Shown here: positions 1 through 11,377 of the stretch, piece by piece | Layout: every line of letters begins with the position of its first letter | How positions within the stretch are numbered: the first letter of the stretch is position 1 | NCBI GenBank assembly: GCA_030762935.1 | Contig: CM060893.1 | Coordinates: 7,670,001-7,734,000 of the forward strand | Origin: Hymenopus coronatus | Taxonomy: Eukaryota; Arthropoda; Insecta; Mantodea; Hymenopodidae | Reading direction: 5' to 3' | DNA: 64,000 nucleotides | Position numbers and translations under genes: made by a program | The notes under the pieces: generated by a model | Told to the model about the DNA's origin: nothing | Seen by the model: only the letters and a program-made list of their open reading frames with translations | Database searches by the model: none

Positions 1-167
1 TCGATTTAGCCTAGTGTATTCCCTTATTTTCTTCCTACTTATAAGGAATTAAGTAATAAGAACATTGTGCTGAATAGCTCGATTAACAAGGTGCAGAAAG
101 AAGAATAATCTTATGTAAGAAGGTTATAGAACGGCTAGAGAATGTCATGTGAGTGTAACACATAAGA
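1..167 (-). mobile_element. H element, B-type, 5' part (cut by window edge)
   Basis: This is the 5' portion of an H copy in reverse orientation. It ends with CTAGAGAATGTCATGTGAGTG and CACATAAGA, the reverse complement of the B-type 5' end. The rest lies outside the window. Confidence 0.75.
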
Positions 168-231
168 TTTTTTCATTTACTTCTAATCCTATTTCTTTAG
201 ACCTTCTTTCTAATTCTTCATAAACTTCAAC

Positions 232-385
232 TAACATCCCTTCCACTTATAAGGAACTAAGTAATAAGACCGTTTCTGCTAATGTTTATCTCGATTAGCA
301 TCAACTTGATAGAAGAAGAATATTTTGTAAGAATGGTTTATTTTCAGAACAGGTAGAGAATATCATGTGACTGAAACAGACCAAA
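232..385 (-). mobile_element. H element fragment, 5' part
   Basis: The 5' region of a divergent H copy in reverse. The hairpin TGCTAATGTTTATCTCGATTAGCA-like segment lies near 278-301, and a degraded end (GGTAGAGAATATCATGTGA) closes it. Confidence 0.6.
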
Positions 386-832
386 TATTTCTGTACAGTT
401 ATTTGAAAAAAAAAAGTCTCTCTTAATTATAAATAGGTATTACTTTTCAGATGAGTTTGTGACCAAATTGAAGACATTCTCGATAAAATGCACATTATGG
501 ACCTGTTGATGCAGTGATGGACAAATATAGGATCAAAAACAGTTTCGGAATATTTTTGAGAGTCTGACCTGCATAAGCAAGAATAGGTAATATTTCGGAA
601 TAGATAAAAGTTTGCAAGTGTGTCACTGCGCAGGCGCGTGGTCAGTGGAGGGTGACGTCACGTGCTGAGCGTGACGTAGCTCGGGTCAGTGACTCAGAGC
701 GAAAGTGTTGGGGCTACAGTGGTGGGTTTTGTTGGTTTTATTGTCTCATTACCGTGTTCAAACCTTGACGTAAATACACACATACACATGGAATGTGAGT
801 CTTGACGTATTCTCTGTTCTAATGCAGTCGCA
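386..832. other. Non-H region with a GC-richer island
   Basis: No gene was recognised. The stretch is not H-like and becomes GC-richer at about 620-720, where promoter-type motifs cluster (separate entry). No open frame of useful length follows it. It could be a fragment of a promoter, an unannotated first exon, or the end of another transposon. Confidence 0.4.
624..696. promoter_or_regulatory. Cluster of NRF1-, CRE-, E-box- and AP-1-like motifs
   Basis: Four motifs are visible within about 75 bp: TGCGCAGGCGCG (NRF-1/ewg type), TGACGTCA at 653-660 (CRE), an overlapping CACGTG at 659-664 (E-box), a further TGACGTAG, and TGACTCA at 690-696 (AP-1). Such clusters are typical of animal core promoters. 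No transcript or downstream coding exon is visible, so activity is inference only. Confidence 0.3.
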
Positions 833-1343
833 GAAATGTCATATGAGAGTAACACGTGAGAAAATCCCAATATCTGACATATTTCTTTTTACTTTCTCTA
901 GAGAAAATTCGATACCGAGATTTCATCAGAAATGCATGTTTTTGGACCCCCTGAATCCATAGAAACATTTTTAGAAAAAGGTTCGTTGTGTGTCTGTGGG
1001 CAACATAGCTCAAAAACGAAAAGCCCGTTAAATACCTCAAGAAAATTCTCTTACCCCCAATTACCCTTTTTATGGAACATTTTTTAAAAATTTAGCTTGT
1101 CTCAAAAATGGCTCTAATGATTTCCATTTAGATACCGTATGTTTAAGATTTTTTTATGAAAAATGATATGTATGTCTTGAATTTTCTGGGATTAGCCTCT
1201 CAAGACCTCTTCATTCTGGATGAATTGTATATAACTGGCAAACCGTAGAATTCTTATCCTTATTAAAATTCACAATTTATGCCATAAACATTTTTTTTTA
1301 GAGTAAACCATTTTGGAGATATTTCGGATTATTGGTTTCAATA
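833..1343 (-). mobile_element. H element, reverse, lacking the terminal hairpin
   Basis: A remnant of an H 5' end lies at 833-870. A reverse copy then starts at 891 with ACTTTCTCTA and jumps directly to GAGAAAATTCGATACCGAG, so most of the 3' hairpin is deleted. It runs through the central region to a breakpoint after ATTGGTTTCAAT near 1343. Confidence 0.7.
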
Positions 1344-2207
1344 GCAAACTTAAATACCAAGTTTGGTATTTAACGGTATTTTCGTTTTGAGCTATGCTGC
1401 CCACAGATACACACAAACACACACATGGACCGTTTTCTCAAAAATCTTCTGTGTAACAAATTATTGTTAAAAAGCTTATTCTTCTATTTACTTCCTGCTA
1501 ATCGAGAAAAAATTAGCAGAAATAGTCTTATTACTTGCTTCCTTGTAAGTAGAAGCGAAATATGGGTGTATCATACATTAAAGTGAAGTCAAAAGCTGGT
1601 TTTTAAACTTGCAACCAAAAACAATGAATATCTCAAAAACAATCAACTCCTACAAAAAACTTTATATAACATAAATTGTGTGTTTTTATGAGCTCTATGC
1701 TTCTTGTGAAGCAAGTTTTTGTCCATCTTATACGGTTTAGCAGCTATGCATAATTTCGTAAAATTCATCCAGAATAAAGTAGTCTTCAGAGGCTATTCCC
1801 AGGAAATTCAAGATGTACATATTATTTTTCAGTTAAATATCTTTATTATACGATATTTTAATCAAAATCGTTAGAGCCATTTTTGAGAAAATCAAAAATT
1901 TTTAAAATAGTTCCATGTAAAGGGTAATTGGGTGTGGGGGCATTTTCTGGTAAATCTTCGTGTCCCATCCTTGGAAGATACCAAACTTAAATACCAAGTT
2001 TGGTATTTAACGGTCTTTTCGTTTTTGAGCTATGCTGTCCACACACACACACACACACACGGACCTATTTCCAAAACTGCTTTTTTTGGATCCAGGGGGA
2101 CCCAAACATGTATTTCTGGTGAAATCTTGGTATGGAATTTTTGGGTGCATTGCAATACCTTCTCTATACACTATGTACATGGTACGTGTAGAGAAAGTAA
2201 AAATGGC
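1344..2207 (+). mobile_element. H element, forward, with a preceding central fragment
   Basis: Positions 1344-1440 hold only the central palindrome and CA-repeat part in forward orientation. From about 1441 a forward copy runs from the 5' region (ACAAATTATTGTTAAAAAGC) to the 3' hairpin and GTGTAGAGAAAGTAAAAA. The CA tract is at 2039-2060. Confidence 0.8.
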
Positions 2208-2458
2208 TCTAACGGTTTCGCTTATAATAACTTAGGTTTAAGATATCTTTATGACTAAGGAAATATATATCTTGGCTTTTCTGGGAATAACCTCTGAAGA
2301 TCTCTTTATTCTGGATTACTTTTGCACCTGGAAAACTCGTAAAAGATGGGCACAAACTTACTAGATTAAAAACGCATATTTCATTAAAACACAGTTTATA
2401 TCATATACATGCTTTTGTAGAGTAGCCGTTAGTTCGAATTATTGGTTTCAATTTCAAG
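2208..2458 (-). mobile_element. H element central-to-5' part, reverse
   Basis: Joined exactly to the preceding copy at AGTAAAAA|TGGCTCTAACG. It runs reverse from the element's centre and stops at the same ATTGGTTTCAAT breakpoint seen at 1343. Confidence 0.65.
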
Positions 2459-3435
2459 ATACCAAACTTAATTAACAAGTATGGCATATTCATTTGTGAG
2501 CTATGTTGTCCCCAGACACACACCCACGGTCACTTTTCTCAAAAATCTTATGTGTTACACTCACATGACTTTCTCTAGCTGTTCTACAAACTTCATACAT
2601 AAGATTCTTCTTCTTTCTGCACCTTGCTACTCGTGGTACTCATTAGCACAATGTTCTTATTATTTAGTTCCGTATAAGTAGGAAGAAAATAAGGGAATAC
2701 ACTAGGCTAAACCGATAGTCAAATGTTTTAAAAGCTGTCGTTATGCGATTGTCATTACAAATCGCTTCTTTTCTTGGCCAGGATTAGAACAAAAGAAAAA
2801 CGGACGCTCCCGTCTAGGAAAAGTATAAGTACATCACAACTGAAACTAATAACAATGAATACCTCGAAAACGGTAAGCTCCACGAGAAAAATGTATATGA
2901 CATAACTTATGTATTTTAACAAGACCTACATTGTTTGTATAGTAAGTTTCTGTCTATCTCTTACGGTTTACTAGTTATGCCAAATTAAGCAAAATTCATC
3001 CAGAATAAACAGGTCTTCAGAAGCTATTCCGAGAAAATTCAAGATATGCATTTTATCTATTAGGTAAATTTCTTTAATATATGATATTTTAATCAAAATT
3101 GTTAGAGCCATTTTTAAGAAAATCAAAATTATTGAGAAAGGTTCTATGTAAAGGGTAGTTTGGGGTGGGGGGATTTTTCTCAAAATCTTCGTGTCGCATC
3201 CATGGAAGATACTAAACTGAAATACCAAGTTTAGTATTTTAGCTATTTTTCGTTTTTGAGTTATCGTGTTCACAGGCACACACCTACACCTACACACACG
3301 CGGACCTTTTACTGGAAGTGCCTTTTTGGATACAGGGGGTCCTAAAACATGTATTTGGTATCGAATTTTTGGGTGGAATACAATAGTTCTCTATCCCTAT
3401 GTACATTGTACATATAGGGCTAGAGAAAGTAAAAA
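2459..3435 (+). mobile_element. H element, B-type, complete, with extra central fragment
   Basis: 2459-2545 is a central-palindrome and CA fragment. A complete B-type copy begins at 2546 (TCTTATGTGTTACACTCACATGAC-like start), carries ACTTTCTCTAGC at its 5' end, and ends with GGGCTAGAGAAAGTAAAAA. The two ends match each other as B-type arms. Confidence 0.8.
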
Positions 3436-3987
3436 TGGCTTTAACAATTTTGATTAAAATTTCTTAATATTTAAGGAAGTTATAATACAAATCAAACGAT
3501 TATCTTGAATTTCCTGGGAATAGCTTCTAAAGACCTGTTTATTCTAGATGAATTTGCATAACTAGTAAACCGTAAGAGATAGACAGAAACTTGCTATACA
3601 AAAAATTTAGGTCTTGTTAAAATACACAAGTTATGTCATATACATATTTTTTTTCGTGGAGTTTACCGTTTTCGAGGTATTCCTTGCTATTAGTTACAGT
3701 TGTAAAGTACTTTTCTCAGACTGGAGTGTCCGTTTTTCTTTTGTTCTACTCCTGGCCAAGAAAAGAAGCGATTTGTAATGACAATCGCATAACGACAGCT
3801 TTTGAAACATTTGACTATTAATTTAGCCTAGTGTATTCCCTTGTTTTTTTCTTACTTATACGGAACTAAGTAATAAGAACATTGTGCTAATGAGTACCAC
3901 GATTAACAAGGTGCAGAAAGAAGAAGAATCTTATGTAAGAAGTTTGTAGAACAGCTAGAGAAAGTCATGTGAGTGTATCACATTAGA
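3436..3987 (-). mobile_element. H element, B-type, 5' half, reverse
   Basis: Starts at the junction AGTAAAAA|TGGCTTTAAC, the same junction as at 2207, and proceeds reverse to a B-type 5' end (GCTAGAGAAAGTCATGTGAGTG). With the preceding copy it makes an inverted pair. Confidence 0.75.
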
Positions 3988-4004
3988 TTTTTTAGTCTTG
4001 GCAA

Positions 4005-4237
4005 GCAAACAGGTTGGAATTTCAATTGTTTCACATAGCGACCGGCTTTTAAAGGACGCGACTATCGCTTTAACCTATGCACTTTCTTATGTCCCTTCTA
4101 TTTACAAGGAAGGAATTACCAAGACTAGCTTATGTATATCTTGATTACTATGACGTAGATAACAGATTAATGTTTTGAATAAAAGGTTTGTTTACCGGAC
4201 AGCTAGAGGACATCATGTGAATGGAACACATTAGATT
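4005..4237 (-). mobile_element. H element 5' fragment, divergent subfamily
   Basis: A reverse 5' region with CACATAGCGACCGGCTTTTA in place of the usual CACATAGCAACCAGCTTTTG. It ends in ACACATTAGA and is followed by T5 and the next copy. A similar divergent version occurs at 13126-13262. Confidence 0.65.
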
Positions 4238-4240
4238 TTT

Positions 4241-5089
4241 ACTTTCTCTATATATATTATGTACATAGTGTATAGAGAAGGTGTTGCATCCACCAAAAAA
4301 TTCGATACCGAGATTTCACCGGAAATATGTCTTTTAGCGTCCCCTGTATCCAAAAAAAAAAGTATTACCAGAAAAAGTTCTGTGTGAGTGTGTGTCCGTG
4401 TGTCGGTTTGTCTGTGAACACGATAACTCAAAAACGAAAAGTCGGTAAAATGTCAAACTTGGTATTTAAGTTTGGTATCTTCCAAGGATGCGACACGAAC
4501 ATTTTGAGAAAAATCCCCCCACCCCCAACTACCCTTTACGTGGATCTTTTTTTGAAAATTTTGATTTTCTATAAATAGATCTAACGATTTTGATTAAGAT
4601 ATCGTACATTAAAGATATTTACCTGACAAATAAAACGTATATCTTGAATTTTCTGGGAATAGCCCCTGAAGACTACTTTATTCTGGACGAATTTTAAGGA
4701 ATCTTGCATAATTGCTAAACCGTAAGAGATGGAAGAAAACTTAGCACACAAAAAATGTAGAGCACGTTAAAACATACAATTTATGTCATACAAATTTTTT
4801 CGTGAGTTCCTTGTTTTTGGTTTCAGCTTTGAAAAACATACTTATCTCATACAGGAATTTTTCAACTCCTGTCCATACAAGCACAGGAACTTCAGTCACA
4901 TAGCAACGAGATTTTGCTATCTCTTTAACCTATGTCACTCCCTTATTTTTCTACTTACAGGGAAGCAAGTAATAAGACTATTTCTGCTAACTTTTTCTCG
5001 CTTAGCATGAAGTAAATAGAAGTATAAGCTTTTTAACAATAATTTGTTGCAGAGATATAGAGAAAGTCATGTGAATGGATTACATCATA
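4241..5089 (-). mobile_element. H element, A-type, complete, reverse
   Basis: Starts directly after the preceding copy's end (TTAGA-TTTTT-ACTTTCTC), making a head-to-tail junction. It holds the 3' hairpin, a GT tract at about 4384-4404, the central palindrome, the 5' hairpin, and an end in GATATAGAGAAAGTCATGTG. Confidence 0.85.
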
Positions 5090-5554
5090 CTTTTTAAGTT
5101 CCTTTTGAAGCGAAGAAAGGAATTTGATTCTGGTGAAGCACTGCAGACTGATGAGGGAAAGTAATATAGACGGCCATGTCTACACAAGGCAGGTAACTTA
5201 CTCTCCCTCTCTCGTTCCCCTCATACGGTGACGTCAGCAAGGACGTTTCTTGAACCGGGAAACGCACATACACACACATTGCTCAACACAGGCACAACTT
5301 AGCTTCCCTTTGTATACTATTTGAACACCTGTAAAACAAGAAACACAGAAATTTACTATAGAAACCATTTTATGCTTTAATTACACATCTTTTTCTACCC
5401 TGTCTTCTATACACCAGTCTTGATTTGTATGCCTGTAATGTAATGTCTTTAAGTACACTAGAGATTAAATTAGATTAGAAAGCATTCTGTAGGTTCGTTT
5501 AGGCCAGGAAGTCACTGAACATAGAACTTGTCAAGGCATATTATTCATGTATAT
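5090..5554. other. Non-H region, no gene recognised
   Basis: About 460 bp unlike H. It contains one CRE-like TGACGTCA at 5229-5236 and a short run of CACACA. No coding potential or transposon ends were recognised. Confidence 0.5.
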
Positions 5555-5948
5555 GGACAATTATTTAACAGGTATATATCTTTAATATACGACATTTTAA
5601 TCAAAATCGTTACAGCCATTTTCGAGAAAATCAAAATTTTCGAAAAAAAGTTCCATGTAAAGGGTAGTTGGGGGTGTGGGGATTTTCTTGAAAATCATCG
5701 TGTCGCATCCTTGGAAGATACCAAACTTAAATACCAAGATTGGTATTTAACGGACTTTTTGTTTTTCAGCTATGGTGTCCAAACACACGCACGCGCACAC
5801 ACCCGGAAATGTTTCTATAAATACTTTTTTTAGATTCAGGACATCCCAAAACATAAATGTCCGGTGAAATCGAGGTGTCTAATTTTTGGGTGCAATACAA
5901 TACCTTCTCTATAGATTATGTACATAAAACATGTAGAGAAAGTAAAAA
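5555..5948 (+). mobile_element. H element 3' half, forward
   Basis: Begins in the middle of the element (ACAGGTATATATCTTTAATATACG), includes the central palindrome and CA tract, and ends ATGTAGAGAAAGTAAAAA. The 5' half is missing. Confidence 0.75.
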
Positions 5949-5978
5949 CTGAGAAACAGCAGCATTATGTTAGATTTT

Positions 5979-6121
5979 ACTTTCTCTATACGTACTATGT
6001 ACATAGTGTATAGAGAACCTATTGCACTCCACCAAAATATTCGATACCGAGATTTCACCGGAAATATATATTTTAGGGTTCCTTGTATCCAAAAAAAGTA
6101 TTTATAGAAAAAGGACCGTGT

Positions 6122-6165
<44 letters not shown>

Positions 6166-6883
6166 GTGTGTTTGTGAGTCTGTCAACACGATAGCTCAAA
6201 AACGAAAAGTCGGTAAAATACCAAACCTGGTATTTATGTTTAGTATCCTCCACGGATGCCACACGAAGATTTTGAGAACAATCCTCCCACCCCCAACTAC
6301 CCTTTACATGGAAATTTTTTTCTTAAATGTTAGTATTCTCAAAAATGGCTCTAACGATTTTGATGAAAATATCGTATATTAAAGATATTTACCTGATAAA
6401 TAAAATTTATATTTTGAATTTTCTTGGAATAGCCTCTGAAGACTACTTTATTCTGGGTCAATTTTACGAAATTTTGCATAACTGCTAAACCGTAAGATAT
6501 GGACAAAAACTTACCACACAACAAATGTAGATCAGTTTTAAACACACAATTTATGTTATACACATTTTTGTCGTGGAGTCCATTGTTTTTGAGAAATTTC
6601 TTGTTTTTGGTTTTAGCTATAAAAACATACTTTTCTCATACAGGACTAGTGAACTCGTGTCTATACAAAGGAACTTCAGTCACATAGCACCCAGCTTTTG
6701 ACTGGGTAGATGTGTATGGTACTCCCTTATTTCGCTTCTACTTACAAGGAAGCAGGTAATAAGACTATTTCTGCTAATTTTTTCTCGATTAGCATGAAGT
6801 AAATAGAAGAATAAGGCTTTTTAAAAATAATTTATTGCAGAGTTGTAGAGAAAGTCATGAGAATGGAACACATCTACATGTAT
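5979..6883 (-). mobile_element. H element, A-type, near-complete, reverse
   Basis: Starts with ACTTTCTCTATACGTACTATG after a remnant of another H 5' end (TGTTAGATTTT). It carries a long GT repeat at 6124-6163. The 5' terminus is slightly degraded (GTAGAGAAAGTCATGAGAATGG). Confidence 0.8.
6124..6163. repeat. (GT)n microsatellite inside an H copy
   Basis: A pure GT dinucleotide run of about 40 bp at the position where every H copy has a GT/CA tract. This is one of the longest tracts in the window. Confidence 0.95.
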
Positions 6884-7691
6884 TATAAACATAGTGTATA
6901 GAGAATTCTGACATCGATATTTCACCGCAAATACATGTTTTGAGATACCCTGATTCCAAAAAAATAATTTTTAAAAACATGTGTGTTGGGGGGGGGGGCT
7001 GTATAGCTCTAAAACGAAATTTCGGTGGAATATCAAACTTTATATTTAAGTTGAGTATTTTCGAAGAATGCGACACAAAGATTTTCAAGAAAAGCCTCGC
7101 ACCCGCAACTACCCTCTACATAGAACATTTTTCGAAATTTTTGATTTTCTCAAAAATGAATATAACGATTTTGATTAAAATCTCTTATATTTAAGGTATT
7201 TACATAACAAATAATATGTATATCTTGAATTTTCTGGGAATAGCCTCTGAAGACCCATTTATTCTGGATGAATTTTACGAAATTTTGCATAACTGCTAAA
7301 CCGTAAGAAATTAAGAAACACTTACCTCACAAAAAATGTAGAGCAAATTAAAACAAACAGTTTATGAATTGTAACTTTTTTCGAGGAGATGATCGTTTTT
7401 GAGACATTGTTTGTTTTTGCTTTCAGGTTTAAAAAACGTGTACTTTTCTCATACAGGAATTTACCAACTCGTGTCCATACAAACAAACGAACTTCAAACA
7501 CCTAGTAACCAGCTTTTGACTTCACTTTAACCTACGGTACTCTCATATTTCGTTTCTATTTAAAGGAAACAAGTAACGAGACTATTTCTGCTATTTTTTT
7601 CTCAATTAACTTGAAGTAAATAGAAGAATAAGTTTATTAACAATACTTTTTTACTCAGAAGTAGAGAAAGTATGTGAATGGAACACATCAG
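6884..7691 (-). mobile_element. H element, reverse, 3' hairpin half lost
   Basis: Begins inside the 3' hairpin (AAACATAGTGTATAGAGAA) and carries a run of 11 G's at about 6989-6999 in place of the GT tract. It ends with GTAGAGAAAGTATGTGAATGG and CACATCAGA. Confidence 0.75.
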
Positions 7692-7698
7692 ATTTTTT

Positions 7699-7812
7699 TA
7701 TACAGGGACCCATAAAACTTGTATTTCCGGCAAAATCTTGGTATTTAATTTTTGGTGGAGTGCAATAGCTCCTTTGCCTAATTTCTATGTACACACTAGA
7801 GAATGTAAAAAT
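7699..7812 (+). mobile_element. H element 3' terminal fragment, forward
   Basis: The TACAGGGACCC-to-ACTAGAGAATGTAAAAA segment of an H copy. It sits directly after the T-run closing the previous reverse copy, as expected if that copy inserted into the T-tract of a forward copy. Confidence 0.65.
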
Positions 7813-7894
7813 ATCTGACATCTATTTTCGGTAGATCTGGATTTTTATGGGATTATTTTTAAAATGCATCGCCTGTTATTTAGACAGTAAAGAA

Positions 7895-8749
7895 TCTGAT
7901 GTGTTCCATTCAAATGACTTTCTCTACATCTCTACAATAAATTATTGCTAGAAAGCTTATGCTTTTATTTACTTAATGATAATCAGAAACAAAATTAACA
8001 GAAATAGTCTTATTACTTGCTTCCTTGTAAATAGAAGCGAAGTAAGGGAGCACCATAGGTTAAAGTGATAGTTAAACGCTGGTTGCGATCTGACAGAAGT
8101 TCCTTTGTTTGTATGGATAGGAGTTGACAAATTCCTGTATGAGAAATGTATAAGTTTTTTAAAGCTGAAACCAAAAAAACAAGGAATATCTCAAAAATGA
8201 TAAACTCCACGAAAAAAATTATATGACATAAATTGTATGTTTTAACGTACTCTACACTTTTTGTGTAGTAAGTTTATGTCCATCTTTTACGATTTAGCAG
8301 TTATCCAAAATTCCGTAAAATTCATCCAGAATAAAGTAGTCTTCAGAGGCTATTCCCAGAAAATTCAAGATATATATACATTTTATTTGTCAGGTAAATG
8401 TCTTTAATATACGATATTTTAATCAAAATCGTTAGAGCTATTTTTGATAAAATAAAAAATTTCGAAAAACGTTCCATGTAAAGGGTAGTTTGTGGTGGGG
8501 GCATTTTTCTCAAAATCTTTGTGTCGCATCCCTGGAAGATACTAAACTTAAATACCAAGCTTGGTATTTTAACGAGTTTTCGTTTTGAGTGTGTTCATGG
8601 ACAAACTGACACACACACGGATCTTTTTTTGTATACAGGGGCCCTAAAACATATATTTCCGGTGAAATCTCGGTATCGAATTTTTGGGTGGTGTGCAATA
8701 CCTTCTCTATAAACCATGTACATAGTAGTACGTGTAGAGAAAGTAAAAA
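7895..8749 (+). mobile_element. H element, A-type, complete, forward
   Basis: Begins TCTGATGTGTTCCATTCAAA and ends CGTGTAGAGAAAGTAAAAA. All internal landmarks are present. The CA tract is short. Confidence 0.85.
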
Positions 8750-9191
8750 TTATTATTTAAGTAACCATTCAAGCTAAAATTTTTATACATGGCAAACGTA
8801 TCACTATTATTTTATGTAATATAAATTACAAGAAGATTTCTTTTACACTCTGGAATTTCCAAATTCCACAGGTGATACTCTCATGTGGCCGTCAAAGTTA
8901 ATAGAAGTGCTACAAACATCAGAATATACAAGTATGTTATCTATTCAAGCGTATTTTTTCTGTTCATGTTTGTAACAGGAAGTTGCAGGTGATAAAAACA
9001 GGAAACGCTATCACTGTTATATTCCCCCTAGTCATTTACAGCTAGTTATGGCGCCAAGGTTCGAATCTATACCTGCAGCATATTATGGAGGTTATTGCAC
9101 TTGGCGGTGATAAGCTGGTGATAAAGTGTCCGCACGGGCACCCTCGGCTCGTAAATAGGTCACAAGGCATACATTAAAGATATTATATGAT
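8750..9191. other. Non-H region, no gene recognised
   Basis: About 440 bp without an open frame or H similarity. GGTTCGAATCT near 9058 resembles a tRNA B-box, but no A-box is convincing, so a SINE is only a possibility. Confidence 0.4.
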
Positions 9192-9262
9192 GTTTTACAT
9201 TCACATGACCTTCTCTATCCTCCGTTCTTTTGTATACAAACCATTAGTTACTTTGTGTAGCA
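9192..9262 (+). mobile_element. H element 5' end fragment
   Basis: Contains TTTTACATTCACATGACCTTCTCTATCC, a B-like forward 5' end, followed within about 70 bp by reverse 3'-end material. Confidence 0.5.
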
Positions 9263-9760
9263 GAAATATACAATATACATAGCGTATAGACAAAATACTG
9301 TATTCTAACCAAAAATTCAATACCGAGACCATCTTATGATCACCTCTGAAACCAGAAAAAGGTGCACGCACACTAGTGTATACAAAAGGCACTGCATTCC
9401 ATCCAAAAATTTAATGTCGAGATTTCACAAAAAGAATATCTTTTGAGGTCCTCCGAGTACTAAAATCATATTTATAAAAAGATTCGTGTGTTTTTTTCTC
9501 TGTTTGTGCCTGTGGGTACCGTAACTCAAAAAGGAAAACTCTGTTAAATGCCAACTATGTACGTAGTGAATAGAAAAGGCATTGAGTCGCACCCCAAAAA
9601 TTCGAAGTTGAAATAAACGTTTTCAGGTCCCCTAATTCAAAGAAGACCATTTTACACTTTCTAGCAATAGCATTCTATTCAAAAACTTTATGTCGAGATT
9701 TCACCGAAAATATATGCTTTGAGCTCCCCGTTTCCAAAAAAGCATGTTTAGAAAAAGGTC
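9263..9760 (-). repeat. Tandem series of about four H 3'-terminal fragments
   Basis: Four successive reverse H 3' ends, each restarting at or near the hairpin or the CCAAAAATTC block (about 9263, 9370, 9552 and 9665). Each carries its own degraded GAGATTTCAC and GTCCCC landmarks. None reaches the central palindrome before the next begins. Confidence 0.6.
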
Positions 9761-10127
9761 TGTATACATTTTTTCGTGAAGTTGATCGTTTTTTTAAATA
9801 TTCCTTGTTTTTGGTTTCAGCGAAATTTATCAACTTCTGTTCATACAAACAAAGGAACTTCAGTCATATAGCAACCATTTTTTGACTGTTACTTTAACCT
9901 ATGGTACTCCCTAATTTCACTTCTACTTACAAGGAAGCAAGTAATAAGACTTTTTCTGCTACTTTTTTCTCGATTGGCATGAAGTAAATAGAAGCATTAG
10001 CTTTTTAACAATAATTTGTTGCATATATTAATGGTGAAATTTCGACATCGAATTTTTTAATAGAATACAATACCTTCTCTAATTATATTGCATTGTATTT
10101 ACAAACGTGCTAGAGGAAGTAAAGATC
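9761..10127 (-). mobile_element. H element 5' half, reverse, plus a forward 3' end
   Basis: 9761-10030 is a reverse 5' half without its terminus. 10031-10127 is a forward 3' end (GGTGAAATTTCGACATCGAA to GTGCTAGAGGAAGTAAAGA). Confidence 0.6.
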
Positions 10128-10530
10128 TTACTACTCAACGTCGGGTAAACTAGCTAGAATTACATAAATAGACAAACATTCTTTGTTATGTTTTGTTAAA
10201 AGAGATTATATTCTAAGCCACTGAGAGATATTTCATTGTGGTATTTGAAATGAGAGGTTGGGTGTGAAATGAATACAAACCTGAGGTAAGAGGTATCGAA
10301 TGGAAGCGATTAGGAGAAATTATAAACACCTGTTTCTGGCCAAAACTTTCAGCACTTCCGCTATAAAAACACTACTAAACATGGAATTGCTCCAATCCAT
10401 TAGCGAGCTGTAAATATCTGACGATAGATTACCTCACTTGTTTTTATCTTACAAATATGTCTAAATTCCGAACCTCAACGCACGAAAACAACTGAAATCT
10501 GTCTCATATATGATTGTTCGAAAGTGATTT
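10128..10530. other. Non-H region, no gene recognised
   Basis: About 400 bp. No frame, TE end or RNA gene was identified. Confidence 0.5.
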
Positions 10531-10572
10531 TACTTTCTCTACACGTACTATGTACATAGTTAATAGAAAAAA
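10531..10572 (-). mobile_element. Solo H 3' hairpin
   Basis: TTTTACTTTCTCTACACG, the palindrome, and TAATAGAAAAA, with nothing else of the copy. It abuts the 5' end of the next forward copy. Confidence 0.6.
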
Positions 10573-11377
10573 TCTGATGTAATCCATTCACACGACTTTC
10601 TCTATTTCTCTGCAACAAATTTTTGTTAAAAAGTTTATGCTTCTATTTACTCCATGCTAAGTTAGAAAAAATTGGCAGAAATAGTCTAAAAGTGATAGCA
10701 AAAGATGGTTGCTATGAGACTGAAGTTCCTTTGTTTGTATGGACAGGAGTAGATAAATTCCTGCATGAGAAAAGTATAAGTTTTTTAAGGCTCAAACAAA
10801 AAACAAGGAATATCTAAAAAAACGATCAACTCCACGAAAAAAATGTATGTAACATAAATTGTGTGCTTTAATGTGCTCTACATTTTTTGTGTGGTAAGAT
10901 TTTGTCTATCTCTTACGGTTTACCAGTTTCACAAAATTCCGTAAAATTCATCCAGAATAAAGTAGTCTTCAGAGGCTATTCCCAGAAAATTCAAGATATA
11001 CATATTATTTGTCAAGTATATATATATTTAATATACAAATATTTTTATCAAAATCGTTAGAGCCATTTTTCAGAAAATCAAAATTTTCGAAAATATTTCC
11101 ATTTGAAGGGTAGTTGGGGTTGGGGAGATTTTCTTGAACATCTGTGTCGTATCCTTGGAAGATATGGAACTTAAATACCAAGTTTGGTATTTAAAGTTCT
11201 TTTCGTTTTTGAGCTATGCTGCCCACTGACACACACGGATTTTTTTTTTCTAAAAATGCTTTTTTTGGATTCAGGTGGTCACAAAACATGTATTTCCGGT
11301 GAAATCTCAGTAGCGAATTTTGAGTGCAATGCAATACCTTCTCTATACACAATGTACATAGTAGAGAAAGTAAAAAG
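10573..11377 (+). mobile_element. H element, A-type, complete, forward
   Basis: Starts TCTGATGTAATCCATTCACA and ends CATAGTAGAGAAAGTAAAAA, with a shortened hairpin arm. The CA tract is reduced to GACACACACGG. The start resembles the copy at 56534 (TCTGATGTAATCC), so the two may share a source. Confidence 0.8.

Noticed and set aside
6083..6382. Frames rich in VCVCVCV or HTHTHTH as proteins
   Set aside because: They are translations of the CA/GT microsatellite inside H copies and recur on both strands.
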